In this document: positions 42,206 to 52,271 of the stretch, one piece after another | How the letters are laid out: each line of letters starts with the position of its first letter | Numbering within the stretch: the first letter of the stretch is position 1 | Position numbers and translations under genes: made by a program | Notes under the pieces: generated by a model | What the model was told of the DNA's origin: nothing | The model's database searches: none | What the model saw: only the letters and a program-made list of their open reading frames with translations | Assembly (NCBI RefSeq): GCF_027063845.1 | Contig: NZ_JAMOQU010000019.1 | Coordinates: 97,340 to 161,339 of the forward strand | Length of the DNA: 64,000 bases | Direction of reading: 5' to 3' | Source of the DNA: Thermococcus sp. | GTDB lineage: Archaea; Methanobacteriota_B; Thermococci; Thermococcales; Thermococcaceae

Positions 42206-42973
42206 ATGGGAGAGTACTTTATTGAGCCCGGACTCGACCCGAGAAAAGACCACGTTCTCTACCGCGATGACGAGCACCTCGTCGTCTATCTTGGAACACA
42301 GGAAGGCGGAGAGGACGTTGACGTCAACAGCTACCTCATAGTCAGCAGGGGGAAGGGCATCCTCATAGACCCCGGAGGGTATAAGATTTTCTCGAAGGTT
42401 CTCGCCAACGCGTCAAAGTACATCGACCCGAGGGACATCGAGTACGTCTACATATGCCACCAGGACCCGGACGTTGCCGGTAGCTTGCCCCTGTGGAGAG
42501 AGGTGAGCAATGCGAAAATTATAGTCCACTGGCTCTGGACGAGGTTTTTGCCGCACTTCGGATTTGAGGACGTCGGGGCGGTAACCCATGAGTTACCAGA
42601 CGAGGGCGAGACTATGCCCTTTGGGGCAACGACCCTCGAGTTCATACCTGCCCACTTCCTCCACAGCCCAGGACACTTCACGATATATGACCACCGAAGC
42701 AAGTTCCTCTTCACCGGCGATATCGGCATAGCGCTCCTGGACGAGCCCTATATAGTTGTTGAGAACATGGAAAGGCACATTCAGGCGATGAGGCCGGTTC
42801 ACGAGAGGCTTATGGCCAGCAACCGGGCCATAAAGGCCTGGCTCGACAGGGTGAAGTTCCTCGACGTTGAGGCCATACTGCCCCAGCACGGGGCGATAAT
42901 ACCGAAGAGGTTCATACCGCGCTTTTACGACTTCCTCGAGAACCTGAAGTGTGGCGTTGACCTCTACCGCTGA
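42206..42973 (+). CDS. MBL-fold di-iron protein, FprA/ODP-like without flavodoxin domain
   Basis: YICHQDPDVAGSLP, HFLHSPGHFTIYD, LFTGDIG, ILPQHGAIIP; 255 aa; TATA-like CTTAAATATAC upstream. Confidence 0.85.
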   Translation: MGEYFIEPGLDPRKDHVLYRDDEHLVVYLGTQEGGEDVDVNSYLIVSRGKGILIDPGGYKIFSKVLANASKYIDPRDIEYVYICHQDPDVAGSLPLWREVSNAKIIVHWLWTRFLPHFGFEDVGAVTHELPDEGETMPFGATTLEFIPAHFLHSPGHFTIYDHRSKFLFTGDIGIALLDEPYIVVENMERHIQAMRPVHERLMASNRAIKAWLDRVKFLDVEAILPQHGAIIPKRFIPRFYDFLENLKCGVDLYR

Positions 42974-42982
42974 GGTGGTATC

Positions 42983-43735
42983 ATGAACGTCAGGAGCATC
43001 GAGAAGGCATCGAACGCCCTGGCTCAGTCGGTTCGTATAAAAACCTCCAGCAGGGAGTCCAGCAAAATCATAGACGAGCTGGCGGAGCAGATTAGCGGAC
43101 AGTTCCTTGAGAACAACATGGTGATTATCGAGAACATTGAGAAGCTGTCTCAGGTTATGAAGGAGCTCGAAAAGTTTCAGGAGGAGTTCCTGCCCTTCTT
43201 CCAGCGCTTTGAAGTCTTTGCCCAGGAGTTCAACACCCTCGTTGAGAACCTTGAGTACGTGTCGAGGATAAGCGACTCGATAGCGAGCGTGGCGAAGCAG
43301 ACCAACCTCGTTGCCCTGAACGCCTCGATAGAGGCCGCGAGAGCTGGGGAAGCCGGGAGGGGCTTCGCGGTGGTTGCCGATGAGATTCGAAAAATGGCCG
43401 TTCAAACGATGAACCTCGCCAAGGAAATAAAGGACTTCAACACCCGCGTCATGGGTCAGCTCGAGACGCTCCGCGACGCTTTAGCTGTAATGGACAGGAT
43501 TAAGGAGGGCACAGAGATACTCGGCAGGGACATAGAGGCGATGGTCGAGATTAGCTCCGTCCTCGACGAGATTTCGCGCGAGCAGGAGGAGATAGTGAAC
43601 GACATCAAGAGGCTTAAGGGAATAGCCCTGGCCTTGAGGAAGTTCGCCGACATGCAGGATAAATACAACAAGGAACTCGCCTCACTCCTCAGGATGATGG
43701 TCAGCGAGTACGCGAAGGAGCATGCTGAAAGGTGA
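42983..43735 (+). CDS. Soluble methyl-accepting chemotaxis signalling-domain protein
   Basis: [33 protein letters not shown] hairpin tip; no TM segment. Confidence 0.92.
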   Translation: MNVRSIEKASNALAQSVRIKTSSRESSKIIDELAEQISGQFLENNMVIIENIEKLSQVMKELEKFQEEFLPFFQRFEVFAQEFNTLVENLEYVSRISDSIASVAKQTNLVALNASIEAARAGEAGRGFAVVADEIRKMAVQTMNLAKEIKDFNTRVMGQLETLRDALAVMDRIKEGTEILGRDIEAMVEISSVLDEISREQEEIVNDIKRLKGIALALRKFADMQDKYNKELASLLRMMVSEYAKEHAER

Positions 43736-43745
43736 GGTGTTGGGA

Positions 43746-44969
43746 ATGACGGAGAGGCTTTACTACTCCGACCCCTACCTCACGGAGACCACCGCAAAGG
43801 TGGTTGAGGTTAAGGATTTGGGTAACGGCCTCGTTGAGGTTCTCCTCGACAGAACGATATTCTACCCTGAAGGCGGTGGCCAGCCCTCCGACAGGGGGCT
43901 TATAGAGGGCGACGGGTTCATAATAGAGGTCACTAAGGTGAAGGAGCGGGAGGAAATCTGGCACGAGGGCGTTATCGAGGGCAGGCTTCCTGAGAAGGGT
44001 GAGGAAGTTAAGCTGAAGCTCGACTGGGACTGGAGATACGAGAACATGAAGAACCACACCGGCCAGCACATCCTCTCGGCCGTTCTGAAGAAGCTCTACG
44101 ACCTCGACACGACGGGCTTCCAGATTTTCGAGCACTACAACAAGATTGAGGTCAACGGTCCGCTCGACTGGGATATGATTACCGAGGCCGAAATCGAGGC
44201 CAACAGGATAATAGCGGAGGGAATTCCCGTAACGGTCGAGGAGTTCAAGTACCTTCCCGACGACATCGTCAAGACCCTCAGGAAGCACGTGAGCAAGGTA
44301 ACTGACAGGGTCAGGATAGTGAGCATCGGCGACGTTGACAGGACTCCCTGCGGTGGAACCCACGTTAGGAACACCTCCGAGATAGGGTTCATCAAGGTTC
44401 TCCGCTTCTACAAGAAGTCCAAGAACCTCTGGCGGATAGAGTTCGTCGCCGGAAACAGGGCTTTGAGGGCGCTCAACGAGCTCCTTGAGGACTACTGGAG
44501 CGCTCTGGGCGAGATGCCGAACAAGAACAGGCCGCTCGTTGAGAGGGTTAGGGAACTGAAGGCCGAGATGGATTCCCTGGAGGAAAAACTCGATGAACTC
44601 AGGCACGAGCTCTGGCGCTGGAAGGGACTGGCCTTGATTGACAAGGCCGAGGAGATAGGGGACTACAACGTTGTCACTCTCGTCGAGAAGTGGCCCATGA
44701 AGGATGCCCAGGCATTCGCAGTCAACTTCGTTGAGAACAACCCCGGTTCGATACTCCTCCTCGCGAGCGAGGATTACGTTCTCTTTGCCAGGAACGAGGA
44801 AGTTGATGTGTCAATGAAGGAGCTTCTCTCAAAGGTCATCGAGGAGCTCGGCGGCAAGGGCGGTGGAACCGACAACCTGGCAAGGGGAAGGGTTGAGGCG
44901 GAACCGGAAGACGTTCTCGACGTTGCAAAGGAAAAGCTGAGGGAGCTCATAGGCTCTCCCAAGGATTGA
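43746..44969 (+). CDS. Alanyl-tRNA editing protein AlaX-L
   Basis: [36 protein letters not shown]1-like C-terminus. Confidence 0.93.
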   Translation: MTERLYYSDPYLTETTAKVVEVKDLGNGLVEVLLDRTIFYPEGGGQPSDRGLIEGDGFIIEVTKVKEREEIWHEGVIEGRLPEKGEEVKLKLDWDWRYENMKNHTGQHILSAVLKKLYDLDTTGFQIFEHYNKIEVNGPLDWDMITEAEIEANRIIAEGIPVTVEEFKYLPDDIVKTLRKHVSKVTDRVRIVSIGDVDRTPCGGTHVRNTSEIGFIKVLRFYKKSKNLWRIEFVAGNRALRALNELLEDYWSALGEMPNKNRPLVERVRELKAEMDSLEEKLDELRHELWRWKGLALIDKAEEIGDYNVVTLVEKWPMKDAQAFAVNFVENNPGSILLLASEDYVLFARNEEVDVSMKELLSKVIEELGGKGGGTDNLARGRVEAEPEDVLDVAKEKLRELIGSPKD

Positions 44970-46212
44970 TGAACCTCTCCTCCACTTCGCTTTTTATCAG
45001 CAGGAGGGCTATCGCTATCACCGTTATGGCCACTCCAACGGGCAGGACCATCCACCAGGCGCCGTTGTAGATGGCCCTCTGGGTTACCACCATCGCGAGC
45101 AGTTCTCCCCAGTTGAAGCCGAAGTTGACGTTGAAGAATCCGAGGATTGAGATTATGGATATTACCTTGGCCGCCGTTAGTATGAGCTGGGAAACCGCGT
45201 AGGGTAGAACGGCCTTCAGAACGTGCCTTTTAAGAATCCAGAGCTCGCTTCCACCAACGGCCTTTGAGGCGAGGATGTGTTCTTTTGAGAGTTCTGTCAT
45301 GGTTATTGTTCTGACGTTCTGGCTGACCTTGCCGAAGAGGAGGAGCGACTGGGCAAGGACGAAAGCACCGGTTGATATCCCTATGGTTCCATAGTAGCTG
45401 ACGCTTCCGAGTATTGGGACGAGGAGAATCATCGCTGGAACAAGGGGGAGCATCGAGGAAACCTTTGCAAAGCCTTCCACTAGGGCTCCTAGCTTTCCTG
45501 AGAGGGCCCCGAACAAGCCCGTCGCCGTGCCGAGGAGAACCGTTGTCAGGGCGGTCAGAAAAACTATCACAAGAGTCTGGGGCAGTCCACCGAGGAATAT
45601 AACCGCTATGTCCCTCCCGTCCGAGTCCGTTCCGAGGGGACCGTAAGTTCTTCCAACGACGCGGAGGGTTATTTTTGATGAGGCGTTGACTCTGAAGGTG
45701 TACTTTCCTTTTACTGGAACCCATTCGTCTCCCTCCTTTCTGAAAAACAGAATCTTAAGACCCTCCCCCTTGACTACCATGTCCGAGATGTCGTCGTTGA
45801 CTCCCATCTGTCTTGCGAGGTCAAAAACTGTGAAAAAGGCCTTTTCTGTGGACGTTATTCTCGTTATGGTGCCGGAGTAGAGCGTTACTCTCTTCCCGTC
45901 CGGTGTCAGTACCTTTACTTCTACGAAGCCGGACCAGTTTGCTGGGGGTATTATTAGGATGTCCTGTGGTGGCTGGTCGTAGTGGAAGTTGTACACGTAC
46001 TCTCCGGGCTTTTCCTCCCTCAGGTTTCCCGTTGGAGGAAGGTTCTTTCCAAAGAGGTTAACCCACTCTGGTGGGGCCATTCTGGGATTCTTCAGCCAGT
46101 AGGTTTTGTAGTTCCAGTTCTTGATGTCCTCCGCTGGAATCACGTGGGGTGAGATGAGTGCGAGGAGGACGTAGATTAGGAGAATCGCAAAGCCTGCCTT
46201 CATCTTCCTCAT
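44947..46212 (-). CDS. Peptide-type ABC permease (DppC-like) with extracytoplasmic insert
   Basis: TMD ending typical of DppC plus NWNYKTYWLKNPRMAPPEWVNLFGK insert. Confidence 0.85.
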   Translation of the reverse strand: MRKMKAGFAILLIYVLLALISPHVIPAEDIKNWNYKTYWLKNPRMAPPEWVNLFGKNLPPTGNLREEKPGEYVYNFHYDQPPQDILIIPPANWSGFVEVKVLTPDGKRVTLYSGTITRITSTEKAFFTVFDLARQMGVNDDISDMVVKGEGLKILFFRKEGDEWVPVKGKYTFRVNASSKITLRVVGRTYGPLGTDSDGRDIAVIFLGGLPQTLVIVFLTALTTVLLGTATGLFGALSGKLGALVEGFAKVSSMLPLVPAMILLVPILGSVSYYGTIGISTGAFVLAQSLLLFGKVSQNVRTITMTELSKEHILASKAVGGSELWILKRHVLKAVLPYAVSQLILTAAKVISIISILGFFNVNFGFNWGELLAMVVTQRAIYNGAWWMVLPVGVAITVIAIALLLIKSEVEERFINPWESL

Positions 46213-47276
46213 TGTCTTCTCACCCTCGGGTCAAGGTATACGTAGACTATCTCGGTCAGGAGCGAATTGATGAAGTAAATCAACAGCATGGCAAAACCAA
46301 CGACAAAGATGGCCTCTGGGTAGTAGACGAACCCAACGCCCTCCGGCGGCTTGTTGATTACCCTGAAGGAGTGTAGCAGGATGTATCCGAGGCCTGGAAC
46401 GTCGAAGACGAGCTCTATGACGAGGACGCTCATGAAAACGTCCATGAAGTTGTAGGTTGTGTAGGTTAGAAAACTCGGAAAGACCACACGGAGGAGCTTT
46501 TTCATGATTCTGCCGTCGGGCAGGCCCCTTGCTATGTCGTAGGTTATGTGGTCGCTCTTCCTTTCACTCACGACGATGTTCCTCAGCGTGAAGGCGTACT
46601 CCCACGTTGCCGAGAGAATCATTGCGATAGCGGGCAGGGCGAAGCCGACGGCGTACTCACCCAGCCCGGGGGAACCCTCAGTTGAGGCGAGCTGGATTCT
46701 CATGGCGAAATCAGGAAGGACTGAAAACCTCCAAGCGAGCAGGAACACAACGGCGCCTATAAACCACACTGGAATTGCGGAGAAGAGCTGGGCCATGGTG
46801 GAAATCACGGAATCAAGGCGTCCGCCCCTGTAGCCTGCCCGTAGGCCGAGGTACGTTCCAACTGCGAGAATGCACAGTTCCACGAGGATTAGGATTACGA
46901 TGGTGTTTTTGAGGTAATAGCCCATAGGGTGGCTGAAGCCCTTGAGTCCTGCGCTCCCGAGGTCTTTGAAAACGGATAGGGAGGTTTTGAAGTAGTACTC
47001 AAGGGTTCCCGTGAAAGTTGGCTTTATCCTGAGCACCTTATACGTCCAGTACCATGCGTACTCAGTTTCGTTCATTCCCAGCTTTTCCATCTGGGCCTCA
47101 AAGTACTGCCTGTTCTCGTGTATGACCTTGAGGTTCTGCGTAAAGACGTCTTGTATTTTGTACTGTGTTAACTTCCACTGGGCAGACGTCACGAGAATTA
47201 GGAACACGAAGACGGCGACGGTAAAAAACACGAAGTTTTTGACTATTACTTTTCCAACTTGTCTTCGCGCACCCAC
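46209..47276 (-). CDS. Peptide-type ABC permease (DppB-like)
   Basis: DITYDIARGLPDGRIMKKLLRVVFPSFL; VFDVPGLGYILLHSF; YVYLDPRVRR. Confidence 0.88.
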   Translation of the reverse strand: MGARRQVGKVIVKNFVFFTVAVFVFLILVTSAQWKLTQYKIQDVFTQNLKVIHENRQYFEAQMEKLGMNETEYAWYWTYKVLRIKPTFTGTLEYYFKTSLSVFKDLGSAGLKGFSHPMGYYLKNTIVILILVELCILAVGTYLGLRAGYRGGRLDSVISTMAQLFSAIPVWFIGAVVFLLAWRFSVLPDFAMRIQLASTEGSPGLGEYAVGFALPAIAMILSATWEYAFTLRNIVVSERKSDHITYDIARGLPDGRIMKKLLRVVFPSFLTYTTYNFMDVFMSVLVIELVFDVPGLGYILLHSFRVINKPPEGVGFVYYPEAIFVVGFAMLLIYFINSLLTEIVYVYLDPRVRRQ

Positions 47277-47429
47277 TTATTCCACCATGAGAAATACTCA
47301 TCATGAGTTTAAAAGTTTTGACATTTTTCCTTTTTCAGTCCTCGTTCCCTTCCGTAAGAAATTGAAAAATTTCAAAGGGCTCTCAGGGAGTTTGTGGGCT
47401 TTTTCTCGATTTCCCTTTTATTAAATTTA

Positions 47430-48263
47430 TTAAACTTTGAACCTGTTTCTATCCAGCCCAAGCTTTTCCAGCACAATCTTCCACTGCTCCTCTGGTACCT
47501 CCGGCTTTTGGAGTTCCTCCTCCGCCCTCTCCCTGCTCATGAGGCCGTAGCGAACGAGAGCCGCTATTCGTCTGTGTTCGAAGCTGTGGCCGTGCTTCTC
47601 CCAGTAGAGCTGCAGAGCCGGCCCAAGAACGAGGCAGTTGGTGGTGTAGCCGGGTAACTCAGGAAACTCAAAGGGGAGCTTTTTCAGTATCTCAAAGCGC
47701 TCCCTCTCGGTCATCATTGAGAGGAGCCTAATCTGAACGACTCCACCGCTCATGAGCCTATACGGGTGGTGGCCGAATGGAAGCTCGTGGCCGGTTATTA
47801 TGTACTTGTATCCGTTCCTAAGGGCGTACTTCCTCAGCTTCTCCATCGTCCTCTTCGAGCAGGCCCGGCATGGGCTCTGGCCCTTCAGGAGGGCGTTTCT
47901 GAATATGTCGGAGTAGTCGTGGCGTAAGACTTTGAATGGAACTCCAAGATGCTTGGCTATTCGCTTCGCGTTCTCTATAGCTTCCTCGGCCATGAGCCCG
48001 TGGTCTATCATCACCGCCTCGAGCTCCGGAACTTTGTAGACTTCCTTGGCTAAATAGAGCGCAACAACGCTGTCCTTTCCGCCGGAGTAGGCAACCACTG
48101 CCCTGTCGACGTCCTTCATGAGTTCTTCAAGTTCCTTCCTGATTTTCTCCCTGTCGAGGGGGTGCTTTAGGTAAACCTGACATTCACGGCATATTGGCTT
48201 TCCGTTTACGATGTCTATTCTTGAAGTTCTCTCATCGTTGACGCAGAGTGAGCACTTCAGCAT
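47430..48263 (-). CDS. PP-loop ATPase, TtcA/TtuA-like tRNA thiolation family
   Basis: VAYSGGKDSVVALYL; CSLCVNDERTSRIDIVNGKPICRECQ; SPCRACSKR. Confidence 0.8.
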   Translation of the reverse strand: MLKCSLCVNDERTSRIDIVNGKPICRECQVYLKHPLDREKIRKELEELMKDVDRAVVAYSGGKDSVVALYLAKEVYKVPELEAVMIDHGLMAEEAIENAKRIAKHLGVPFKVLRHDYSDIFRNALLKGQSPCRACSKRTMEKLRKYALRNGYKYIITGHELPFGHHPYRLMSGGVVQIRLLSMMTERERFEILKKLPFEFPELPGYTTNCLVLGPALQLYWEKHGHSFEHRRIAALVRYGLMSRERAEEELQKPEVPEEQWKIVLEKLGLDRNRFKV

Positions 48264-48293
48264 GGCGAAAGGAAGGGGGCGCGTTTTATAAGG

Positions 48294-48971
48294 TTACCTC
48301 CACCTTTCGAAGCCCTTAGCAGTTTTAAGAACCGAGTCAATCGTTTCCTCGGTCTTCTCCTTGCCCTTCTTTCCGGCGAAGAGCAGGACTACGGTTATCT
48401 GGTCTTCAAGGAGGATTCCCTCGTTGTTCCTCGCTATGAACCAGCCGAAGATTGCTCCGAAGATTAGGCCCGCCAACCAGAGGGTCATCACGAACAGCGT
48501 CGTCGATGTTCCCGTTGCTGTTGTCGTTAGAGAAAGGGCCTTGTAGGCCAGCGCGAAAGCTACAACGAACATGCCTTCAAGGAGCAGGCTCACCTTAACG
48601 GCCTTCCCGATTATCCCGAGGACCCTGCTATCGCTCGTGTACTTCTCGATAATCTTGCCGTCGTGAACGCTGTAAACTAACGTCCTGGAGACGTTAGCAC
48701 CGCTTCTGAAGGCCAGAAAGGCGAAGACCATGGCCAGGTAGTCCCAGCGAACCTTCCACGCCCCGTAGAGGCCTACTATGATCCAAATTGGGGTGAACAG
48801 CCGTTCGAGGGTTTTCTTCTGGTTCCTGGGAACGTCGATATGAAGGGTCCTCTTGAGCGTCGTTCCTGCCAACTTACCCGCTAGCCTGAATACCGTCATT
48901 GTCAGGTTTATGAAGGGAAACGCTAACAGGAGAAGGATTGCTAGAACCTTGGTCAGCAACGTCACCACCAC
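48294..48971 (-). CDS. Hypothetical membrane protein
   Basis: Four or so TM segments, good codon usage. Confidence 0.6.
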   Translation of the reverse strand: MVVTLLTKVLAILLLLAFPFINLTMTVFRLAGKLAGTTLKRTLHIDVPRNQKKTLERLFTPIWIIVGLYGAWKVRWDYLAMVFAFLAFRSGANVSRTLVYSVHDGKIIEKYTSDSRVLGIIGKAVKVSLLLEGMFVVAFALAYKALSLTTTATGTSTTLFVMTLWLAGLIFGAIFGWFIARNNEGILLEDQITVVLLFAGKKGKEKTEETIDSVLKTAKGFERWR

Positions 48972-48985
48972 ATTTAATACGCGTT

Positions 48986-50290
48986 TCAGGTTTTAGACCT
49001 TTTGAGGAACCTTATCTCGAGGAACCTTCCAAGGTCTATAAAAGCGTAGGCTATCAGACCGAGGGAGAGGCCGAGGGGGACTATCTGCCACCAGTATGGG
49101 ACATATCTCGCTATTCCAGCCATCAGGGGCGTGCTCATTATGGTGCCCCAGTTGAACCCCGGAACGACGTGGAAGAACCCGAGGAGGGTTATGAAGGCTA
49201 TTATCCCTGGTACTGAGATTGTAAAGAGGTAAACCACGTACGGAAGCAGAACCGGAAGTATGTGAAACCTCAGGATTTGGAGTGGGCTTGCTCCCATTGC
49301 CCTGCTTGACTCTATGTACTCCTTTCTGAGCTCCTCCTCGACTATGGAGCGGATTTCCCTCGAAGAGGTGCCTATGAAGACTATGGCGACTATGAGCGCC
49401 ATCACGTAGGGGTTGACGTGTATCTTGATGTCATTGGGAGTTAGACCATACTCGATATGGCCGAGAATTACGACGAGGAGCACTGCCAGTGGCAGGGATG
49501 GGGTTGAGGTTAAAATCTTGGAGGCCGCGTTTACTATGGAACCGAACTTCGTTGAAATGACGCTCAGGGAGCCTACGGCAAAGGCGAGGAGCGCGAGAAT
49601 GCCCGCGCCGAGTATTGAAACCATTATCGTTTCCCTTGCGCCGTAGGCGTAGCCTGTCCAAACGTCCCTCCCGTAAGCATCCGTCCCCAGCCTGCCGTAG
49701 CTTAACCCTAGGACTCTAACCTTCGGCTCGTCGTTGGGTTCGAGCTTTCCGAATGTACCAGTTATTACAATTTTGTAGGTTCCCTTTAGCGGGACGAAAT
49801 GGAAGACGCAGTCCGTTCCTGGTTCGGCGAATACTGCCTTGAGCGGGTTGTGGAACAGGAGCTGGGACCACGTTGGCTTTGGATTGCACTTTTCCTCTGC
49901 GATATTCATTATCGATGAACGGATGGTGGCTAGGTTGAGGGAATCGGGAACTATTCCGTTCCAGACGGAATACTCTTTTCCGCGCGGGTCAACGATTGAT
50001 ATCCTCAGGCTCTTGGTGAGGTTTGGGATGACCAAGATGTTCTGGGGAACGCTCTCGTAGTGAAAGTCGTAGTAGTACACGAAACTGCCGTTCTGGTAGG
50101 TTCCCTCAAGCCATTCCGTCTTGGGGAGTCCTGCCAGCTTGCCGTACCACTCAGGGGGAACCCCGATGGGGTTGTACTTCCAGTAGGAGGCGTTGTTCCA
50201 GTTCTCGGCGTTTTTTTCGACAACCATGTGGGGCCCAATGATTGAGAATGCAATGAAGAATGCTATTATAAGAACCGAGAACTTACTCAT
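48986..50290 (-). CDS. Peptide-type ABC permease (DppC-like) with extracytoplasmic insert
   Basis: NWNNASYWKYNPIGVPPEWYGKLAG insert; EYIESSRAMGASPLQILRFHILPVLLP. Confidence 0.85.
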   Translation of the reverse strand: MSKFSVLIIAFFIAFSIIGPHMVVEKNAENWNNASYWKYNPIGVPPEWYGKLAGLPKTEWLEGTYQNGSFVYYYDFHYESVPQNILVIPNLTKSLRISIVDPRGKEYSVWNGIVPDSLNLATIRSSIMNIAEEKCNPKPTWSQLLFHNPLKAVFAEPGTDCVFHFVPLKGTYKIVITGTFGKLEPNDEPKVRVLGLSYGRLGTDAYGRDVWTGYAYGARETIMVSILGAGILALLAFAVGSLSVISTKFGSIVNAASKILTSTPSLPLAVLLVVILGHIEYGLTPNDIKIHVNPYVMALIVAIVFIGTSSREIRSIVEEELRKEYIESSRAMGASPLQILRFHILPVLLPYVVYLFTISVPGIIAFITLLGFFHVVPGFNWGTIMSTPLMAGIARYVPYWWQIVPLGLSLGLIAYAFIDLGRFLEIRFLKRSKT

Positions 50291-51281
50291 CCCGCCTCAC
50301 CCTTGGGTCGAGCTTTAGGTACAGGCCTTCAAGGATTGAAGCGTTCACGAAGTACAGGGTGGACATTATAAGACTCGCAAAGAAGAGCATGCTCCCTTTT
50401 AGGTAGAAGATTAACTCCCCGACTCCTATCATAAACGTCCTGCCGATTCCTGGAACGTTGAAGAGAACCTCCACCGCCATGTCGTTCATCAGCAGGTTTA
50501 GGAAGCTATAGCTCGTAAAGGTCAGGAAGCTCGGAAGGACAACGCGGAGGAGCTTGCGCTCTATTCTGCCGTTGGGGAGACCCTTTAGGACGTCGGTTAT
50601 GACGTAGTCCTCCTCCCTTGCCCTGATGATTAGGTTCCTGACGGTCATTGCATAAACGGGAATGTTGACCAGGGTTAGGGTGAGAATCGGCAGGGCCAGG
50701 CCCTTCAGGTGGGTGAAAACGGTAACACTGCCCTCAACGCTTGCCCGATGAATGTAGTCGAGGTAGCTCAGGGGGAGAACGCTGAGCTTCCACCAGAGAA
50801 TCCAGAGGAGTGCAACTGCCCAGAACCAGCCGGGAATAGCGGAGAAAGAGGGCCCGAGGATTCTCAGGATTCTATCTGGGATTCCTTCCCGATAACCGGC
50901 TCTCAAGCCCCACAGGGCTCCGAAGATGAGAATCAACAGGAGCGAAACCGAAAGAATTGCCAGGGTCAGGAGAATTGACGTGCCCGGGGTTGTTCCAACG
51001 GTGGAAGTGAAGATGCTGTGTGGGGTTGGGATGTAGTATATGAGAGTTGAGTTGCCCCTAGTTATCGTTATTACCTTTTCATCCTCATTTTTGAAGACGT
51101 CGGCCGAAAACTGGAAGTACTCTTTTGTTTTGTTGACGAGGTTTGCGGGGTGCAGTGCACTTCCAATGGATTCCCCGCGTAGAGTGGCTTCTGAGGATGC
51201 TATGAGAGCCGACAGTATCATAACCACCGTTATAAATATAGCCAACTCCCTTAGGATAACTCCAATTATTCTAGTGGTCAT
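50283..51281 (-). CDS. Peptide-type ABC permease (DppB-like)
   Basis: VLFNVPGIGRTFMIGV; LKLDPRVRRDE. Confidence 0.85.
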   Translation of the reverse strand: MTTRIIGVILRELAIFITVVMILSALIASSEATLRGESIGSALHPANLVNKTKEYFQFSADVFKNEDEKVITITRGNSTLIYYIPTPHSIFTSTVGTTPGTSILLTLAILSVSLLLILIFGALWGLRAGYREGIPDRILRILGPSFSAIPGWFWAVALLWILWWKLSVLPLSYLDYIHRASVEGSVTVFTHLKGLALPILTLTLVNIPVYAMTVRNLIIRAREEDYVITDVLKGLPNGRIERKLLRVVLPSFLTFTSYSFLNLLMNDMAVEVLFNVPGIGRTFMIGVGELIFYLKGSMLFFASLIMSTLYFVNASILEGLYLKLDPRVRRDE

Positions 51282-51322
51282 CGGTTTAATTACACAAGGA
51301 ATGAATAAAAAAGTTGTGGTCG

Positions 51323-52225
51323 CTACTCAAATCTCGCCCTCTTCACAACCGGCGCGACTTCCCTCGCGACCCTCCTGACGCTGAACAGCGTGAGCGCGTC
51401 CATTTTCTTGAGCTGGGCTAAAAGGCAACCGCTTATCCTGACGTCTATGTACTTCTTTGCCTCCATCGCTGTCTTGAGAAGCTCCCTCATGCTCTCGGCC
51501 CTCTCGAAATCGAGGCCGGCTTTTCTGAGCCGGTCCACGTTGAGCTCGTGAATCGTCAACGGCTGTAGGTGCATCTCGTCTATTCCAAGGGAAGCTGCCA
51601 GCTCCGCTATCCTCGGTATGTCTTCGTCGTTTATTCCTGGCATGAATATGGTTCTCACAACCGAGCGGACGCTTTTGTCGCTCCCAACTATCCTCAGCGC
51701 GTTGACGACGGCGTCGAAGGTGTCGGCGTTCGTAATTTTGAGGTGCTTTTCGCGTGTCGAGGCGTCGAGGCTTATCATGACGATGTCGAAGTCGAGCTTT
51801 TGCCAGAGCTCCTCGGTGAGGAGCGAGCCGTTGGTCTGGAGGTCGAGCCTCGCCTCGGGAAACCTCTCGCGGAGCATTCTGTTGACCTCTACTATTCGCT
51901 TGCTCAGCAGTGGCTCCCCGTACTGCGAAACGGTTATCGCCTTCGGGTTCTCCCAGCCGTAGTAGCCCGGCTTCGGGGCCTTCCCGAGCTTCACCGCGAC
52001 GTTCGAGTAGCAGAAGATACAGTCGTGGTTGCACGCTGGAGTAAGCTCGTAGCTCGGGTGGTGAACGGGGTTTGGATTGCTCAAATCGAGGCCCTGGCAG
52101 TATCTGCAGTGGCTCGGGTAGAGCATCTCGTCAACGAACTTCTTTAGGAGCCTCGCCTCCTCGTTTTCAAGGATTTGGGGCTCGACGCCCATCTTCCTCG
52201 CAAACTCCTCCCAGCTGTACCTCAT
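51323..52225 (-). CDS. Radical SAM protein
   Basis: ELTPACNHDCIFCYSNV (CX3CX2C). Confidence 0.9.
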   Translation of the reverse strand: MRYSWEEFARKMGVEPQILENEEARLLKKFVDEMLYPSHCRYCQGLDLSNPNPVHHPSYELTPACNHDCIFCYSNVAVKLGKAPKPGYYGWENPKAITVSQYGEPLLSKRIVEVNRMLRERFPEARLDLQTNGSLLTEELWQKLDFDIVMISLDASTREKHLKITNADTFDAVVNALRIVGSDKSVRSVVRTIFMPGINDEDIPRIAELAASLGIDEMHLQPLTIHELNVDRLRKAGLDFERAESMRELLKTAMEAKKYIDVRISGCLLAQLKKMDALTLFSVRRVAREVAPVVKRARFE

Positions 52226-52271
52226 CCTCTCACCGGCCGGAGCGGATAAAAGGGACTTAAAAAGTGATTGG

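Noticed and set aside
42593-43405. 270-aa minus-strand ORF
   Set aside because: Antisense to the ODP-like and MCP genes; composition typical of shadow ORFs
43701-44606. 301-aa minus-strand ORF
   Set aside because: Antisense to AlaX-L; no motif
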